A stretch of 64,000 bases of DNA. Origin: Bermanella sp040371755. Its GTDB lineage: Bacteria > Pseudomonadota > Gammaproteobacteria > Pseudomonadales > Oceanobacteraceae. The notes beneath the pieces were generated by a model. It did no database searches, was not told the DNA's origin, and saw only the letters and a program-made list of their open reading frames with translations. The first letter of the stretch is position 1; each line of letters opens with the position of its first letter. The stretch spans positions 1 through 64,000 of the forward strand of contig NZ_BAABWE010000002.1 in the NCBI RefSeq assembly GCF_040371755.1, read 5' to 3'. The position numbers were made by a program, and so were the translations under genes. Positions 6,015-15,100 of the stretch are shown piece by piece.

Positions 6015-8753
6015 TTAGGCTAATTTGCCATGACATTGTTTGTACTTTTTACCAGATCCACATGGACAAGGATCATTACGACCTACTTTTTGTCCTTCAC
6101 GAACAAATGGTTTTGCATGTTCTTCTTGCACTTGTGCTGGTTGCTGCGTTTGTTCTTCTGCAGCAAGTGCTGATGCACTTTCATGTTCAAACTCTAAAGA
6201 TTGAGCTTGTGCCTGTGCACGAGCTTGATCTTCCATACGCTTCACTTCGTCTTGGCTCATAAACTGGATATGGGATAAGTTACGAATGGTTTCGTGTTTA
6301 ATATCATCCAGTAATTGTTTGAATAAATCGAAGGATTCACGCTTATATTCTTGCTTAGGATTCTTTTGTGCATAGCCACGTAAATGAATACCCTGACGCA
6401 AGTGATCCATAGTGGCTAGGTGTTCTTTCCACTGATGATCAACAATTTGTAGCATCATGCGTTTTTCAACTTCGCGCATCATATCCACACCAACTTGCTC
6501 GGTTTTGTCCGTGTAGGCTTGGTCTATTTTTTCTTTTATTCGTTCACGAAGGGTTTCTTCATAAAGTGCTTTATCTTCTTCTAACCATCCAGATACAGGG
6601 ACTGTTAATCCGAATTCTTTTGCTAATTCGTGTTCTAGTCCGTCTATATCCCACTGCTCTGCCATGCTTTGCGGCGGAATATATTGGCTGATAGATTCTT
6701 GAACAACATCTTCACGGATGGACTCGATAGTACCAGCGATATTATCAGCTTCTAGCAATTCATTACGCTGTTGGTAGATCACGCGACGCTGATCATTGGC
6801 TACGTCATCGTACTCTAATAGTTGCTTACGCATATCAAAGTTGCGGCCTTCCACTTTACGTTGGGCTTTTTCAATGGCATTAGAAACCATTTTATGTTCG
6901 ATGGCTTCGCCGTCTTTCATACCAAGCGCTTGCATTAAACGACGAGTTCGATCACTGGCAAATATGCGCATGAGGCTGTCTTCTAAAGATAGGAAGAAAC
7001 GCGATGAACCTGGATCCCCTTGACGACCAGCTCGACCACGTAGCTGATTATCAATACGACGGCTTTCATGACGCTCAGTACCTAAAATGTGTAACCCACC
7101 TGCTTCAATAACCGTGTCGTGACGTTCTTGCCAGTCAGCTTTTGCTGCCGCAATTTTGTCATCATTAGGGTTATTTATTTGCTCCAATTCGCGCTCTAAA
7201 TTGCCGCCTAATTTAATGTCGGTACCACGACCAGCCATATTGGTTGCAATCGTTACCGCGCTAGGACGTCCAGCATCCGCGATAATTTGGGCTTCGTTTG
7301 CGTGGTTTTTGGCGTTCAGTACGTTGTGTTTTATTTTCGCTTCTTTCAGAGCTTCTGAAATTAATTCACTGCTCTCGATGCTAGCAGTACCCACTAGTAC
7401 TGGGCGTTTTTTCTCTTTCGACTCTAAGATTTCTTTAATTATGGCTTGGTATTTTTCATCTTCGGTTAAGAACACCAAGTCATTATAATCTATACGAGAT
7501 ACTGGACGGTTTGTTGGGATAACAACCACATCCAGTGAGTATATTTCACGAAACTCGAATGCTTCTGTATCGGCTGTACCTGTCATACCCGACAGTTTGG
7601 TATATAAACGGAAGTAGTTCTGGAAAGTAGTTGAGGCTAACGTTTGGCTTTCTGCCTGAATTTTCACACCTTCTTTTGCTTCTACCGCTTGGTGCAAGCC
7701 ATCACCCCAACGACGACCAGCCATAGTACGACCAGTGTGCTCATCAACTATCACTACTTGTCCGTTAGAAACAATGTAGTCCACATTACGTTGGAATAAG
7801 GTATGCGCGCGTAACGCCGAATGTACATGGTGCAACATCATTAGGTTGCTTGGTGCGTATAAGCTGTCGCCTTCTTCTAGCAAGCCTTCTTTTATCAGCA
7901 TGTCTTCTACTAGTTCATGACCCGCTTCGTTTAGTTCAACACTGCGTGATTTAAGATCAATTACAAAGTGACCTTCTTGCTCGACTACTTCTTCTTCGGT
8001 TTCTTTATGCTCAATCAAGTTTGGCACTAAGAGGTTAATACGCTGGTACATTTCAGAGCTGTCTTGTGCTGCACCAGAGATAATTAACGGCGTACGGGCT
8101 TCATCGATTAAGATGGAGTCAACTTCATCGATTACCGCAAACGCTAAACCACGTTGAACACGCTCTTCTTTTGAAAGCGCCATATTGTCACGCAGATAAT
8201 CAAAGCCAAATTCGTTGTTCGTGCCATAGGTAATGTCAGCTTGATAGGCTTCTTGCTTGGTTTTTGAATCTTGTCCCGAAAGAACGATACCAACAGATAG
8301 GCCCATAAATTCATACAAAGGCTTCATCCAGTTGGCATCACGTTCCGCTAGGTAGTCGTTCACTGTAATAACATGAACACCCAAGCCATTTAATGCATTT
8401 AGGTATACCGCGAGGGTTGCAACTAAGGTTTTACCTTCACCGGTTTTCATTTCGGCAATTTTGCCGTTATTAAGCGTCATACCACCAATCATCTGAACGT
8501 CAAAATGACGCATACCCATTACTCGTTTGCTGCCTTCTCTTAGGGCGGCAAAGGCTTCGGGTAATATCTGATCGAGGCTTTCCCCTTGATTGATACGCTG
8601 CTTAAATTCTTCCGTTTTATCTTTTAAAGCCTGATCGGTTAGGCCTTCGAAGTTGGGCTCTAACTCATTTATTTTTTTCACGACTTTACGTAAACGTTTT
8701 AATTCTCGTTCGTTTTTACTGCCAAGTACTTTGGCTAATGCTTTGATGAACAT
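6015..8753 (-). CDS. secA: preprotein translocase motor ATPase SecA
   Basis: SecA drives unfolded preproteins through SecYEG by ATP hydrolysis. At 912 residues it has full length. Walker A is MKTGEGKT at 102-109, and the DEVDS Walker B motif is near residue 210. The preprotein cross-linking domain, second nucleotide-binding fold (RGTDIKLGG; GRAGRQGDPG) and helical scaffold follow in order. The C-terminal zinc-binding tail CPC-x8-CH (Cys896, Cys898, Cys907, His908), which binds SecB, is complete, after a Gln/Ala-rich linker at about 850-880. It is followed closely by argJ; the M23 peptidase gene upstream ends in a hairpin. No secM-like gene is seen upstream. Confidence 0.98.
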   Translation of the reverse strand: MFIKALAKVLGSKNERELKRLRKVVKKINELEPNFEGLTDQALKDKTEEFKQRINQGESLDQILPEAFAALREGSKRVMGMRHFDVQMIGGMTLNNGKIAEMKTGEGKTLVATLAVYLNALNGLGVHVITVNDYLAERDANWMKPLYEFMGLSVGIVLSGQDSKTKQEAYQADITYGTNNEFGFDYLRDNMALSKEERVQRGLAFAVIDEVDSILIDEARTPLIISGAAQDSSEMYQRINLLVPNLIEHKETEEEVVEQEGHFVIDLKSRSVELNEAGHELVEDMLIKEGLLEEGDSLYAPSNLMMLHHVHSALRAHTLFQRNVDYIVSNGQVVIVDEHTGRTMAGRRWGDGLHQAVEAKEGVKIQAESQTLASTTFQNYFRLYTKLSGMTGTADTEAFEFREIYSLDVVVIPTNRPVSRIDYNDLVFLTEDEKYQAIIKEILESKEKKRPVLVGTASIESSELISEALKEAKIKHNVLNAKNHANEAQIIADAGRPSAVTIATNMAGRGTDIKLGGNLERELEQINNPNDDKIAAAKADWQERHDTVIEAGGLHILGTERHESRRIDNQLRGRAGRQGDPGSSRFFLSLEDSLMRIFASDRTRRLMQALGMKDGEAIEHKMVSNAIEKAQRKVEGRNFDMRKQLLEYDDVANDQRRVIYQQRNELLEADNIAGTIESIREDVVQESISQYIPPQSMAEQWDIDGLEHELAKEFGLTVPVSGWLEEDKALYEETLRERIKEKIDQAYTDKTEQVGVDMMREVEKRMMLQIVDHQWKEHLATMDHLRQGIHLRGYAQKNPKQEYKRESFDLFKQLLDDIKHETIRNLSHIQFMSQDEVKRMEDQARAQAQAQSLEFEHESASALAAEEQTQQPAQVQEEHAKPFVREGQKVGRNDPCPCGSGKKYKQCHGKLA

Positions 8754-8786
8754 TGGGAAGATTCTTTTATTCTGTTTGTTATTAGT

Positions 8787-8822
8787 AAAAAACTGGATAA
8801 CGCAATTTGATAATTGCGTTAT
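8787..8822 (-). terminator. intrinsic terminator after the M23 peptidase gene
   Basis: A perfect 11-bp stem, ATAACGCAATT (8797-8807) with AATTGCGTTAT (8812-8822), has a 4-nt loop. On the minus strand it is followed after 4 nt by TTTTTT. It separates the peptidase gene from secA. Confidence 0.75.
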
Positions 8823-8853
8823 ACCGAAATTAAGTTATGAGGGGAATAAGAAT

Positions 8854-9786
8854 TTATCGGCGAGTGCGATGTATGTAGGCTGCAGGGTCAACTGTACGGC
8901 CATTTTTGTATACTTCAAAGTGAACATGCGGACCAGTTGAACGGCCTGTACTGCCCATTAAGGCAACCACTTGGTCTTTACGGACCACATCACCTACTTT
9001 GACTGTAATTTCGTTGCAGTGCGCATAGCGTGTCTTGTAGCCATTACCATGATTCACTTCAACCAAAAGACCGTAGCCATAGCGTTTGGCTGCCCATGTT
9101 ACAACACCAGAGGCAACAGAAACGATATCCGAACCGCTTTTACCTGCGAAGTCTACTCCGCCATGCCATGCTAAACGCCCAGTAAATGGATCAGTTCGCA
9201 TCCCATAACGGGATGACATCCAACCTTTTTTGATTGGCAGGCCCGCAACGAAGGTATCGCGAGTGATTTTTTTCGCACCCAACAGACTATCTAATACTTC
9301 TAATTGTTGTTCGCGGTTATCTATTTGCTCGCTTAGCTCATCTAACACAGACATGATGCCTGGGGCTTGATAGACAGAACCCACATCCTGACGATTCGGG
9401 CCACCTATTGCCGGTAAATCACCAAAATTGAATTCGCCTTTATCAAGCTTAGATTGATCAATTAGGCGTTCGCCTAAGGCATCAAGTCGGGTTAAACGGG
9501 TTTGTAACTCAGCCATACGCAGAGTTAAACCGACTAGCTGCTCGTCGGTTTGCTCACGTATTTTATCGAGCTTTTTACGTTGTTGAGTTAGGTCTTGCTC
9601 CCATGCCTTAGCAGTCTCAGGGCCAAATAGACCTTCATCTGCCAACATCATGGTTAAATAATAGCCTGCAGCCCCCATAGAAAAAGGCATAACAGCTAAA
9701 ATAAACGTTAATATCCAACGAGCCACGGGCCCCAAAGATATAGTCTTAGAGCGACCGTGACGCTGACCTACGATTATAATATTCAC
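8854..9786 (-). CDS. M23 (LytM) family murein endopeptidase, membrane-anchored
   Basis: The 310-residue protein has one membrane segment (about 22-47) and then a periplasmic coiled coil (about 55-115 and 145-170). It ends in a C-terminal LytM domain (about 185-305). All zinc-site residues are present: H208-x3-D212 and H287-x-H289, so it should be an active peptidase that cuts peptide cross-links in murein rather than an EnvC-type activator. Similar M23 proteins sit between secA and lpxC in several gammaproteobacteria. Its place beside ftsZ and lpxC suggests a role in growth or division, but this is inferred from context. The gene has no established short name that I can assign. Confidence 0.9.
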   Translation of the reverse strand: MNIIIVGQRHGRSKTISLGPVARWILTFILAVMPFSMGAAGYYLTMMLADEGLFGPETAKAWEQDLTQQRKKLDKIREQTDEQLVGLTLRMAELQTRLTRLDALGERLIDQSKLDKGEFNFGDLPAIGGPNRQDVGSVYQAPGIMSVLDELSEQIDNREQQLEVLDSLLGAKKITRDTFVAGLPIKKGWMSSRYGMRTDPFTGRLAWHGGVDFAGKSGSDIVSVASGVVTWAAKRYGYGLLVEVNHGNGYKTRYAHCNEITVKVGDVVRKDQVVALMGSTGRSTGPHVHFEVYKNGRTVDPAAYIHRTRR

Positions 9787-9895
9787 TCAGCGCGTCCTAA
9801 ATTTGTTAACTGGTATTTAGTTTAGACGGAACCCAGCCCACAGTATGAGACAAAAATCACAGTAATACTGATCATTACATTTCAGTATATACAAA

Positions 9896-9918
9896 TAACG
9901 GCACTTTACGTGCCGTTA
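9896..9918 (-). terminator. possible terminator after lpxC
   Basis: A perfect 9-bp stem TAACGGCAC/GTGCCGTTA encloses a 5-nt loop 20 bp after the lpxC stop. On the minus strand only a short T-rich stretch (TTTGTATAT) follows, so it may be a weak or partial terminator. Confidence 0.5.
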
Positions 9919-9937
9919 CAAGTTCTATTTCTTAAAG

Positions 9938-10849
9938 CTAAACAGCAGCTACAGGTTTAGCATATGAGATAGGGGAGGCTTCCTCATCATCGAAGGAAAC
10001 GAACTCCCAGCACTCAGGCTGATCCAGTAATGCCCGCAGTAGCTGATTGTTCAGGCCATGGCCTGATTTTACACCAACATATTCGCCAATTAAGCTATGC
10101 CCAAGCAGGTATAAATCACCCACGGCGTCTAAAATCTTATGTTTTACGAATTCATCGTCATAACGAAGTCCGTCTTCGTTAAGTACGCGGTAATCATCAA
10201 CCACTATTGCATTGCTGACACTGCCACCTAACGCTAAATTTTGAGAGCGAAGGTATTCAATATCGCGCATAAATCCGAAAGTACGAGCTCGGCTCACTTC
10301 TTTCACAAAGGAAGTAGTGGAAAAATCTAAGCTGGCAACTTGGTTTTCTGCATCAAATAACGGGTGATCAAAATCGATTGTGAAGCTCACTTTAAAGCCT
10401 TTGTATGGCTGAAAAGAAGCAGATTTATCGCCGTCTGTTACCGTTACAGGGCTTTTTATGCGAATAAATTGCTTAGCTTTGTTTTGCTCTTCAATACCAG
10501 CTGATTGCAGTAAGAACACAAATGGTCCAGCACTACCGTCCATAATAGGTACTTCGGCTGCGCTTAGTTCTACGTATACATTATCAATGCCTAAGCCTGC
10601 CATTGCTGATAGCAAGTGCTCAACGGTAGAAACCTTCGCGGCACCATTGTTAAGAGATGTAGATAGCGTTGTATCGCCTACATTTGTCGCTTTAGCTTGG
10701 ATTTCTACAGCGGGCTCTAAATCCGTACGAATGAAGACAATACCCGTATCAATCGGGGCCGGGCGCAAAGTCAGGTAAACCTTCTCACCAGAATGCAAAC
10801 CAATCCCGGTGGCTCTGATTGCGTTTTTAAGGGTACGTTGTTTAATCAT
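9938..10849 (-). CDS. lpxC: UDP-3-O-acyl-N-acetylglucosamine deacetylase
   Basis: LpxC catalyses the committed step of lipid A synthesis, a zinc-dependent deacetylation in the cytoplasm. The protein is 303 residues, the standard size. Zinc ligands H78, H237 and D241 and the catalytic E77 and H264 lie in TVEHLL, HKILDAVGD and SGHGLNN. The gene follows ftsZ in the same orientation, the usual position at the end of the dcw cluster. The C-terminus is acidic/hydrophobic (PISYAKPVAAV), similar to tails that act as FtsH degradation signals in enterics, though this is not a match I can prove. Confidence 0.97.
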   Translation of the reverse strand: MIKQRTLKNAIRATGIGLHSGEKVYLTLRPAPIDTGIVFIRTDLEPAVEIQAKATNVGDTTLSTSLNNGAAKVSTVEHLLSAMAGLGIDNVYVELSAAEVPIMDGSAGPFVFLLQSAGIEEQNKAKQFIRIKSPVTVTDGDKSASFQPYKGFKVSFTIDFDHPLFDAENQVASLDFSTTSFVKEVSRARTFGFMRDIEYLRSQNLALGGSVSNAIVVDDYRVLNEDGLRYDDEFVKHKILDAVGDLYLLGHSLIGEYVGVKSGHGLNNQLLRALLDQPECWEFVSFDDEEASPISYAKPVAAV

Positions 10850-10923
10850 TGATGCTGTCGCTTACTCTTTTAACGGCAATCGATCATTATACTAATAATA
10901 ATCGAATAGACCAACCGCCATGC

Positions 10924-12099
10924 TTAATCAGCTTGGCGGCGTAAAAATGCAGGGATATCTAGGTAATCCATATCCTTGCTATTATTTGTATCTGGGTTTG
11001 ATTGAGGCGCTGCTTGAGCGTTTGAACCTCGCATGACCGTCGGACGATCTAGCTTTTTGTAGTCCACATTGCCGTCCACTTTGCTAGTAGTATTATCCAC
11101 TACTTTTTTCGGCGCCGCTTCCATTGCACCTAACCCTGTAGCCACAACGGTTACGCGCAGTTCATCGGTCATATTTTCATCTATAACGGTACCGACTACG
11201 ATTGTAGCGTTATCTGATGAGAATTCCTCTATCGTGTCACCCACTTCTGTGAACTCACCCAAGGATAAGTTCATGCCAGCCGTGATATTCACCAGAATAC
11301 CGCGGGCACCTTGTAAATTTACATCTTCTAGCAGTGGACTGCGAATAGCTGCCTCTGCTGCTTCACGGGCACGGTTTTCACCAGAAGAGAAACCTGTTCC
11401 CATCATTGCCTGACCCATTTCCGACATAACTGTACGTACGTCGGCGAAATCCACGTTGATCATACCAGGGCGAATAATGAGATCCGCAATACCTTGCACT
11501 GCGCCTAGCAATACATCATTAGCCGCTGAGAAAGCATCCAATAATGACGTATTCTTACCCAGTACCGCCAGTAACTTTTCGTTAGGAATTGTTATTAGGG
11601 AGTCAACATGCTTCTCAAGTTCCGCTAAACCACCTGCCGCTGCGCTAATACGCTTGCGTCCTTCAAATGGAAAGGGCTTGGTTACAACAGCCACCGTTAA
11701 AATGCCTAGTTCTTTAGCTACTTCGGCCACAACAGGTGCAGCACCGGTTCCGGTACCACCACCCATACCAGCTGTAATAAAGACCATATCAGCACCGTTT
11801 AGTGCCTCAGCGATACGTTCACGATCTTCCATAGCAGCTTGACGGCCAACTTCTGGATTAGCACCTGCTCCTAGACCTTTGGTCACAGTGGAGCCTAACT
11901 GCAAGACAGAACGAGCAGACATGTTTTTTAGTGCCTGAGAGTCAGTATTTGCACAGATAAAATCTACGCCTTCAACTTGGCTCGACACCATGTGCTCAAC
12001 GGCGTTGCCGCCACCACCACCTACACCCACAACCTTTATGATTGCGTTATGTTGAGGTTCATCTACTAATTCAAACATATCCCCATCTCTTTGCGACAT
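10924..12099 (-). CDS. ftsZ: cell division GTPase FtsZ
   Basis: FtsZ is the tubulin-like protein that forms the Z ring. At 391 residues it carries the tubulin signature GMGGGTGTG (111-119), the T7 loop region and a conserved C-terminal peptide DYLDIPAFLRRQAD, which binds FtsA and ZipA. A variable linker rich in Asn, Gln and Ser precedes the tail. The ATG at 12099 has an excellent ribosome-binding site (AAGGAG). The alternative Met8 (12078) matches the start of many homologues, so the N-terminal seven residues are uncertain. It follows ftsA with a 65-bp gap and precedes lpxC. Confidence 0.97.
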   Translation of the reverse strand: MSQRDGDMFELVDEPQHNAIIKVVGVGGGGGNAVEHMVSSQVEGVDFICANTDSQALKNMSARSVLQLGSTVTKGLGAGANPEVGRQAAMEDRERIAEALNGADMVFITAGMGGGTGTGAAPVVAEVAKELGILTVAVVTKPFPFEGRKRISAAAGGLAELEKHVDSLITIPNEKLLAVLGKNTSLLDAFSAANDVLLGAVQGIADLIIRPGMINVDFADVRTVMSEMGQAMMGTGFSSGENRAREAAEAAIRSPLLEDVNLQGARGILVNITAGMNLSLGEFTEVGDTIEEFSSDNATIVVGTVIDENMTDELRVTVVATGLGAMEAAPKKVVDNTTSKVDGNVDYKKLDRPTVMRGSNAQAAPQSNPDTNNSKDMDYLDIPAFLRRQAD

Positions 12100-12164
12100 C
12101 GCCCTTCTCCTTAAAAATTATTATTCGTCAGGCGCTTTACTGCTATTCTAGCGCCTATTAAATA

Positions 12165-13400
12165 TTAAAAGTTCCCTTTAATCCAATTTTTTACGCGTGC
12201 AACGAAACCAATTGGGTCGTCTTCCTTGCGAGCAAAAATTAATTCGCCTAACTGATGCTTTGCACCGTAAATTAATAACCCGACAGATGTGGCGTATATT
12301 GGGTTAGAAACCACATCCGTTAGGCCCTCTACACCGTGAGGTTTTGCCAACCTCACGGGGACATGAAAAATTTCTTCAGCCAGTTCAACCACGCCCTCCA
12401 TCATGGATGTCCCTCCGGTTAAAACCACACCTGCAGCGATCATATCTTCAAACCCACTGCGCCTTAATTCAGCCTGTATTAGAGTGAATAATTCTTCGTA
12501 CCTAGGCTCAACCACTTCTGCCAAGGCTTGTCGAGAGAGGTTTCTAGGGGCACGCTCACCGACACTTGGCACTTTTATCAGCTCATCAGCGCCAGCTAAC
12601 TGGGTTAAAGCACAAGCGTACTTAATTTTAATTTCTTCAGCGTGCTGAGTTGGAGTACGCAATGCCATGGCAATATCGTTAGTCACTTGATCGCCAGCAA
12701 TAGGGATCACCGCAGTATGGCGAATAGCACCTTCGGTAAAGATGGCAATATCCGTGGTGCCTCCCCCTATATCGACCATGCATACGCCAAGCTCTTTTTC
12801 ATCATCCGTTAATACTGCATAACTAGAGGCTAATTGCTCTAATATAATGTCGTCGATTTCTAGACCACAACGCTGCACGCATTTCTCAATGTTTTGTGCA
12901 GCATTAAGTGCACCACTGACCATATGCACTTTGGCTTCTAAGCGCACACCTGCCATGCCAATTGGCTCTTTAATACCCTCTTGTAAATCAATCACGTATT
13001 CTTGAGGCAAAACATGCAAAATCCGCTGATCCGCTGGTATTGCCACTGCTTTTGCTGCATCCAGTACGCGCTCAATATCCATTTGTTCTACTTCACGATC
13101 TTTTATAGCCACTATGCCGTGGCTATTCATAGAGCGAATGTGATTACCTGCAATACCTGCATAAACAGAGTGAATTTGACAACCAGCCATTAATTCCGCT
13201 TCTTCAATGGCGCGCTGTATAGACTGCACAGTGGACTCAATGTTCACTACAACGCCTTTTTTCATACCACGAGAAGGATGACTACCGACACCCACAACCT
13301 TGATGATACCTTGTGAATTTACCTCACCCACAATGGTAACCACTTTGGACGTGCCAATATCAAGGCCGACAATTAATTTGTTTTCTGCAGTTACGGTCAT
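12165..13400 (-). CDS. ftsA: cell division protein FtsA
   Basis: FtsA is the actin-like ATPase that ties FtsZ to the membrane and recruits later division proteins. The start at 13400 (MTVTAENKLIVGLDIG) is chosen because it aligns with the usual FtsA N-terminus. The open frame extends to 13424, next to the ftsQ stop, and that start is possible. Actin-fold phosphate loops (GLDIGTSKV near the start, VDIGGGTTDIAIF near residue 205) and the C-terminal amphipathic helix (FVARVKNWIKGNF), which inserts into the membrane, are visible. It sits between ftsQ and ftsZ. Confidence 0.96.
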   Translation of the reverse strand: MTVTAENKLIVGLDIGTSKVVTIVGEVNSQGIIKVVGVGSHPSRGMKKGVVVNIESTVQSIQRAIEEAELMAGCQIHSVYAGIAGNHIRSMNSHGIVAIKDREVEQMDIERVLDAAKAVAIPADQRILHVLPQEYVIDLQEGIKEPIGMAGVRLEAKVHMVSGALNAAQNIEKCVQRCGLEIDDIILEQLASSYAVLTDDEKELGVCMVDIGGGTTDIAIFTEGAIRHTAVIPIAGDQVTNDIAMALRTPTQHAEEIKIKYACALTQLAGADELIKVPSVGERAPRNLSRQALAEVVEPRYEELFTLIQAELRRSGFEDMIAAGVVLTGGTSMMEGVVELAEEIFHVPVRLAKPHGVEGLTDVVSNPIYATSVGLLIYGAKHQLGELIFARKEDDPIGFVARVKNWIKGNF

Positions 13401-13424
13401 AGTTTTTCTCTTATTAGCCTGCAT

Positions 13425-14174
13425 CTATCCCTGCGCTTGACTTGCAATTTTTTTCCAAGCCACTGCAAATCCTTGCTCATATCTCATATCAATTTTTTCA
13501 ATTTGAGATAAGTTAAATTGATTCATTACATGTTCTAGTTGTTGCAACCCACTCTTGGCCTTATTGTGATCTAGCCAAATCTGCAAACCCGCTTCGTATT
13601 CTAATTTCCAACCAGCTGAAGAATGCTGCAACCCCACTAGGCTTAATTGATGACGCTTACCCCAGCGGTTAAACAATAAGAAATGCTGCATAACCAATTT
13701 ACTTTCTTCATTGGCCCCATTTAATTTAGGTAAATCCAAGTTTTTGAGGGCTAACGGTAAAATGTCACCCTTTTCACTTAGCATGCTTTTTCCATTCCAA
13801 ATTGCGACTGGTCGCTCTTCTTCTATGGTAATTTTAAGTGTTTCTGGCCAAATTTTTTCCACACTGACCTGTGAAACCATAATCATACTTTGTAATTGTG
13901 CCTGTATAGCACCCACATCTAGGTAAATATACCCTTGTGGAAACCAAGGTGAGATCTCTTTCAATACCCGATCTTGGTTAATATGCACTAATTTTTCGTT
14001 TAACTGTAATTGATCCACTGACTTATTAGCCGCTTGTAATATTAACAAAACCACAGCCAGCATAATTGAAGACACTGTCACAGCAATAGAAAGCGGTTTC
14101 AGTATGCGAGCATTTAAGAGGCTCGCCAATACTGATGTCTTTTGCTTGTGACGAGTGGCTCCTTTCCCTTTCAT
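13425..14174 (-). CDS. ftsQ: cell division protein FtsQ
   Basis: FtsQ is a single-pass inner-membrane protein that bridges early and late divisome parts and binds FtsB and FtsL. The 249-residue protein has a short basic cytoplasmic end, a membrane segment at about 33-52 and then a POTRA domain (about 60-125, ending KITIEEERPVAIWNG). The beta domain with the late-binding C-terminal strand follows. The ATG overlaps the ddlB stop by one base (TAATG), so translation is coupled. The sequence is variable in the family; gene context makes the assignment safe. Confidence 0.93.
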   Translation of the reverse strand: MKGKGATRHKQKTSVLASLLNARILKPLSIAVTVSSIMLAVVLLILQAANKSVDQLQLNEKLVHINQDRVLKEISPWFPQGYIYLDVGAIQAQLQSMIMVSQVSVEKIWPETLKITIEEERPVAIWNGKSMLSEKGDILPLALKNLDLPKLNGANEESKLVMQHFLLFNRWGKRHQLSLVGLQHSSAGWKLEYEAGLQIWLDHNKAKSGLQQLEHVMNQFNLSQIEKIDMRYEQGFAVAWKKIASQAQG

Positions 14175-15100
14175 TAACGATGCACCGCATTGAGTATCTC
14201 TAACACTAAACCAGGGAATTCAAGTCCAGATGCCCTAGCAGCCATAGGTACAAGAGAATGATCAGTCATACCTGGTACAGTATTTACTTCAATTAGCCAA
14301 AATTTTTCAGCTTCGTCTTGCATTACATCAACTCGACCCCAGCCTTGGCAATCTAATGCTTCATACGCTTTCAAAGCCAACCCTTGAAGTTCAAGTTCTT
14401 TTTCTTCACTTAAACCACAAGGCAATAAATACTCAGTATCATCTTGAATGTATTTAGCGTTGTAATCATAAAAGTCATTTGCGGGCTTTAGCTGTATCGC
14501 AGGCAGTGCTTTGCCATTTAAAATCGCAACTGTAAATTCTTTACCTGTAATAAACTGCTCAGCCAATACAGGCGAACCCGTATCATTGGCTGCTTTAAAT
14601 GCACATTCGATTTCTGATGCATGCTTAACTTTTGATATCCCGATACTCGAGCCTTCTAAAGCAGGTTTAACCATTAATGGAAGACCTACTTTTTGTGAAA
14701 ATGCCGTCAATTCACTGACATCACAAGCCGATATAAATTCCGGTGTAGGTAATCCTAATCCCTGCCAAATTAATTTAGTACGCCATTTATCCATACATAT
14801 GGCACTGGCTTTGACACCACTTCCGGTATAGGGCAATCCATAAAATTCTAATAGACCTTGTATAGTACCGTCTTCACCACCAACGCCATGAAGTGCAATA
14901 AACGCTATATCTACATTGTGTTGATTCAATTGCTCAATTAGGTTTTCTTTTGAGTCTATTTTTACTGCATCAACCCCTTGCGAAATTAACGCTTCAAAAA
15001 CAGCATTGCCACTATTTAAAGACACTGTACGTTCAGCACTATTGCCCCCCAATAAAACGGCGACCTTACCAAAATTTTGCTGCGGAGTATTAGCCATCAA
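14174..15100 (-). CDS. ddlB: D-alanine--D-alanine ligase B
   Basis: Ddl joins two D-alanines using ATP for the murein stem peptide. The protein is 308 residues with an ATP-grasp fold. The signature HGVGGEDGTIQG (about 71-82) holds the substrate-binding Glu/His region. Further motifs are KASAICMDK (about 113-121), KPALEGSSIGI, and the metal-binding LIEVNTVPGMTDHSLVP near residue 275. Its start overlaps the murC end by 11 bp. Its position between murC and ftsQ is the usual one. Confidence 0.96.
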   Translation of the reverse strand: MMANTPQQNFGKVAVLLGGNSAERTVSLNSGNAVFEALISQGVDAVKIDSKENLIEQLNQHNVDIAFIALHGVGGEDGTIQGLLEFYGLPYTGSGVKASAICMDKWRTKLIWQGLGLPTPEFISACDVSELTAFSQKVGLPLMVKPALEGSSIGISKVKHASEIECAFKAANDTGSPVLAEQFITGKEFTVAILNGKALPAIQLKPANDFYDYNAKYIQDDTEYLLPCGLSEEKELELQGLALKAYEALDCQGWGRVDVMQDEAEKFWLIEVNTVPGMTDHSLVPMAARASGLEFPGLVLEILNAVHR

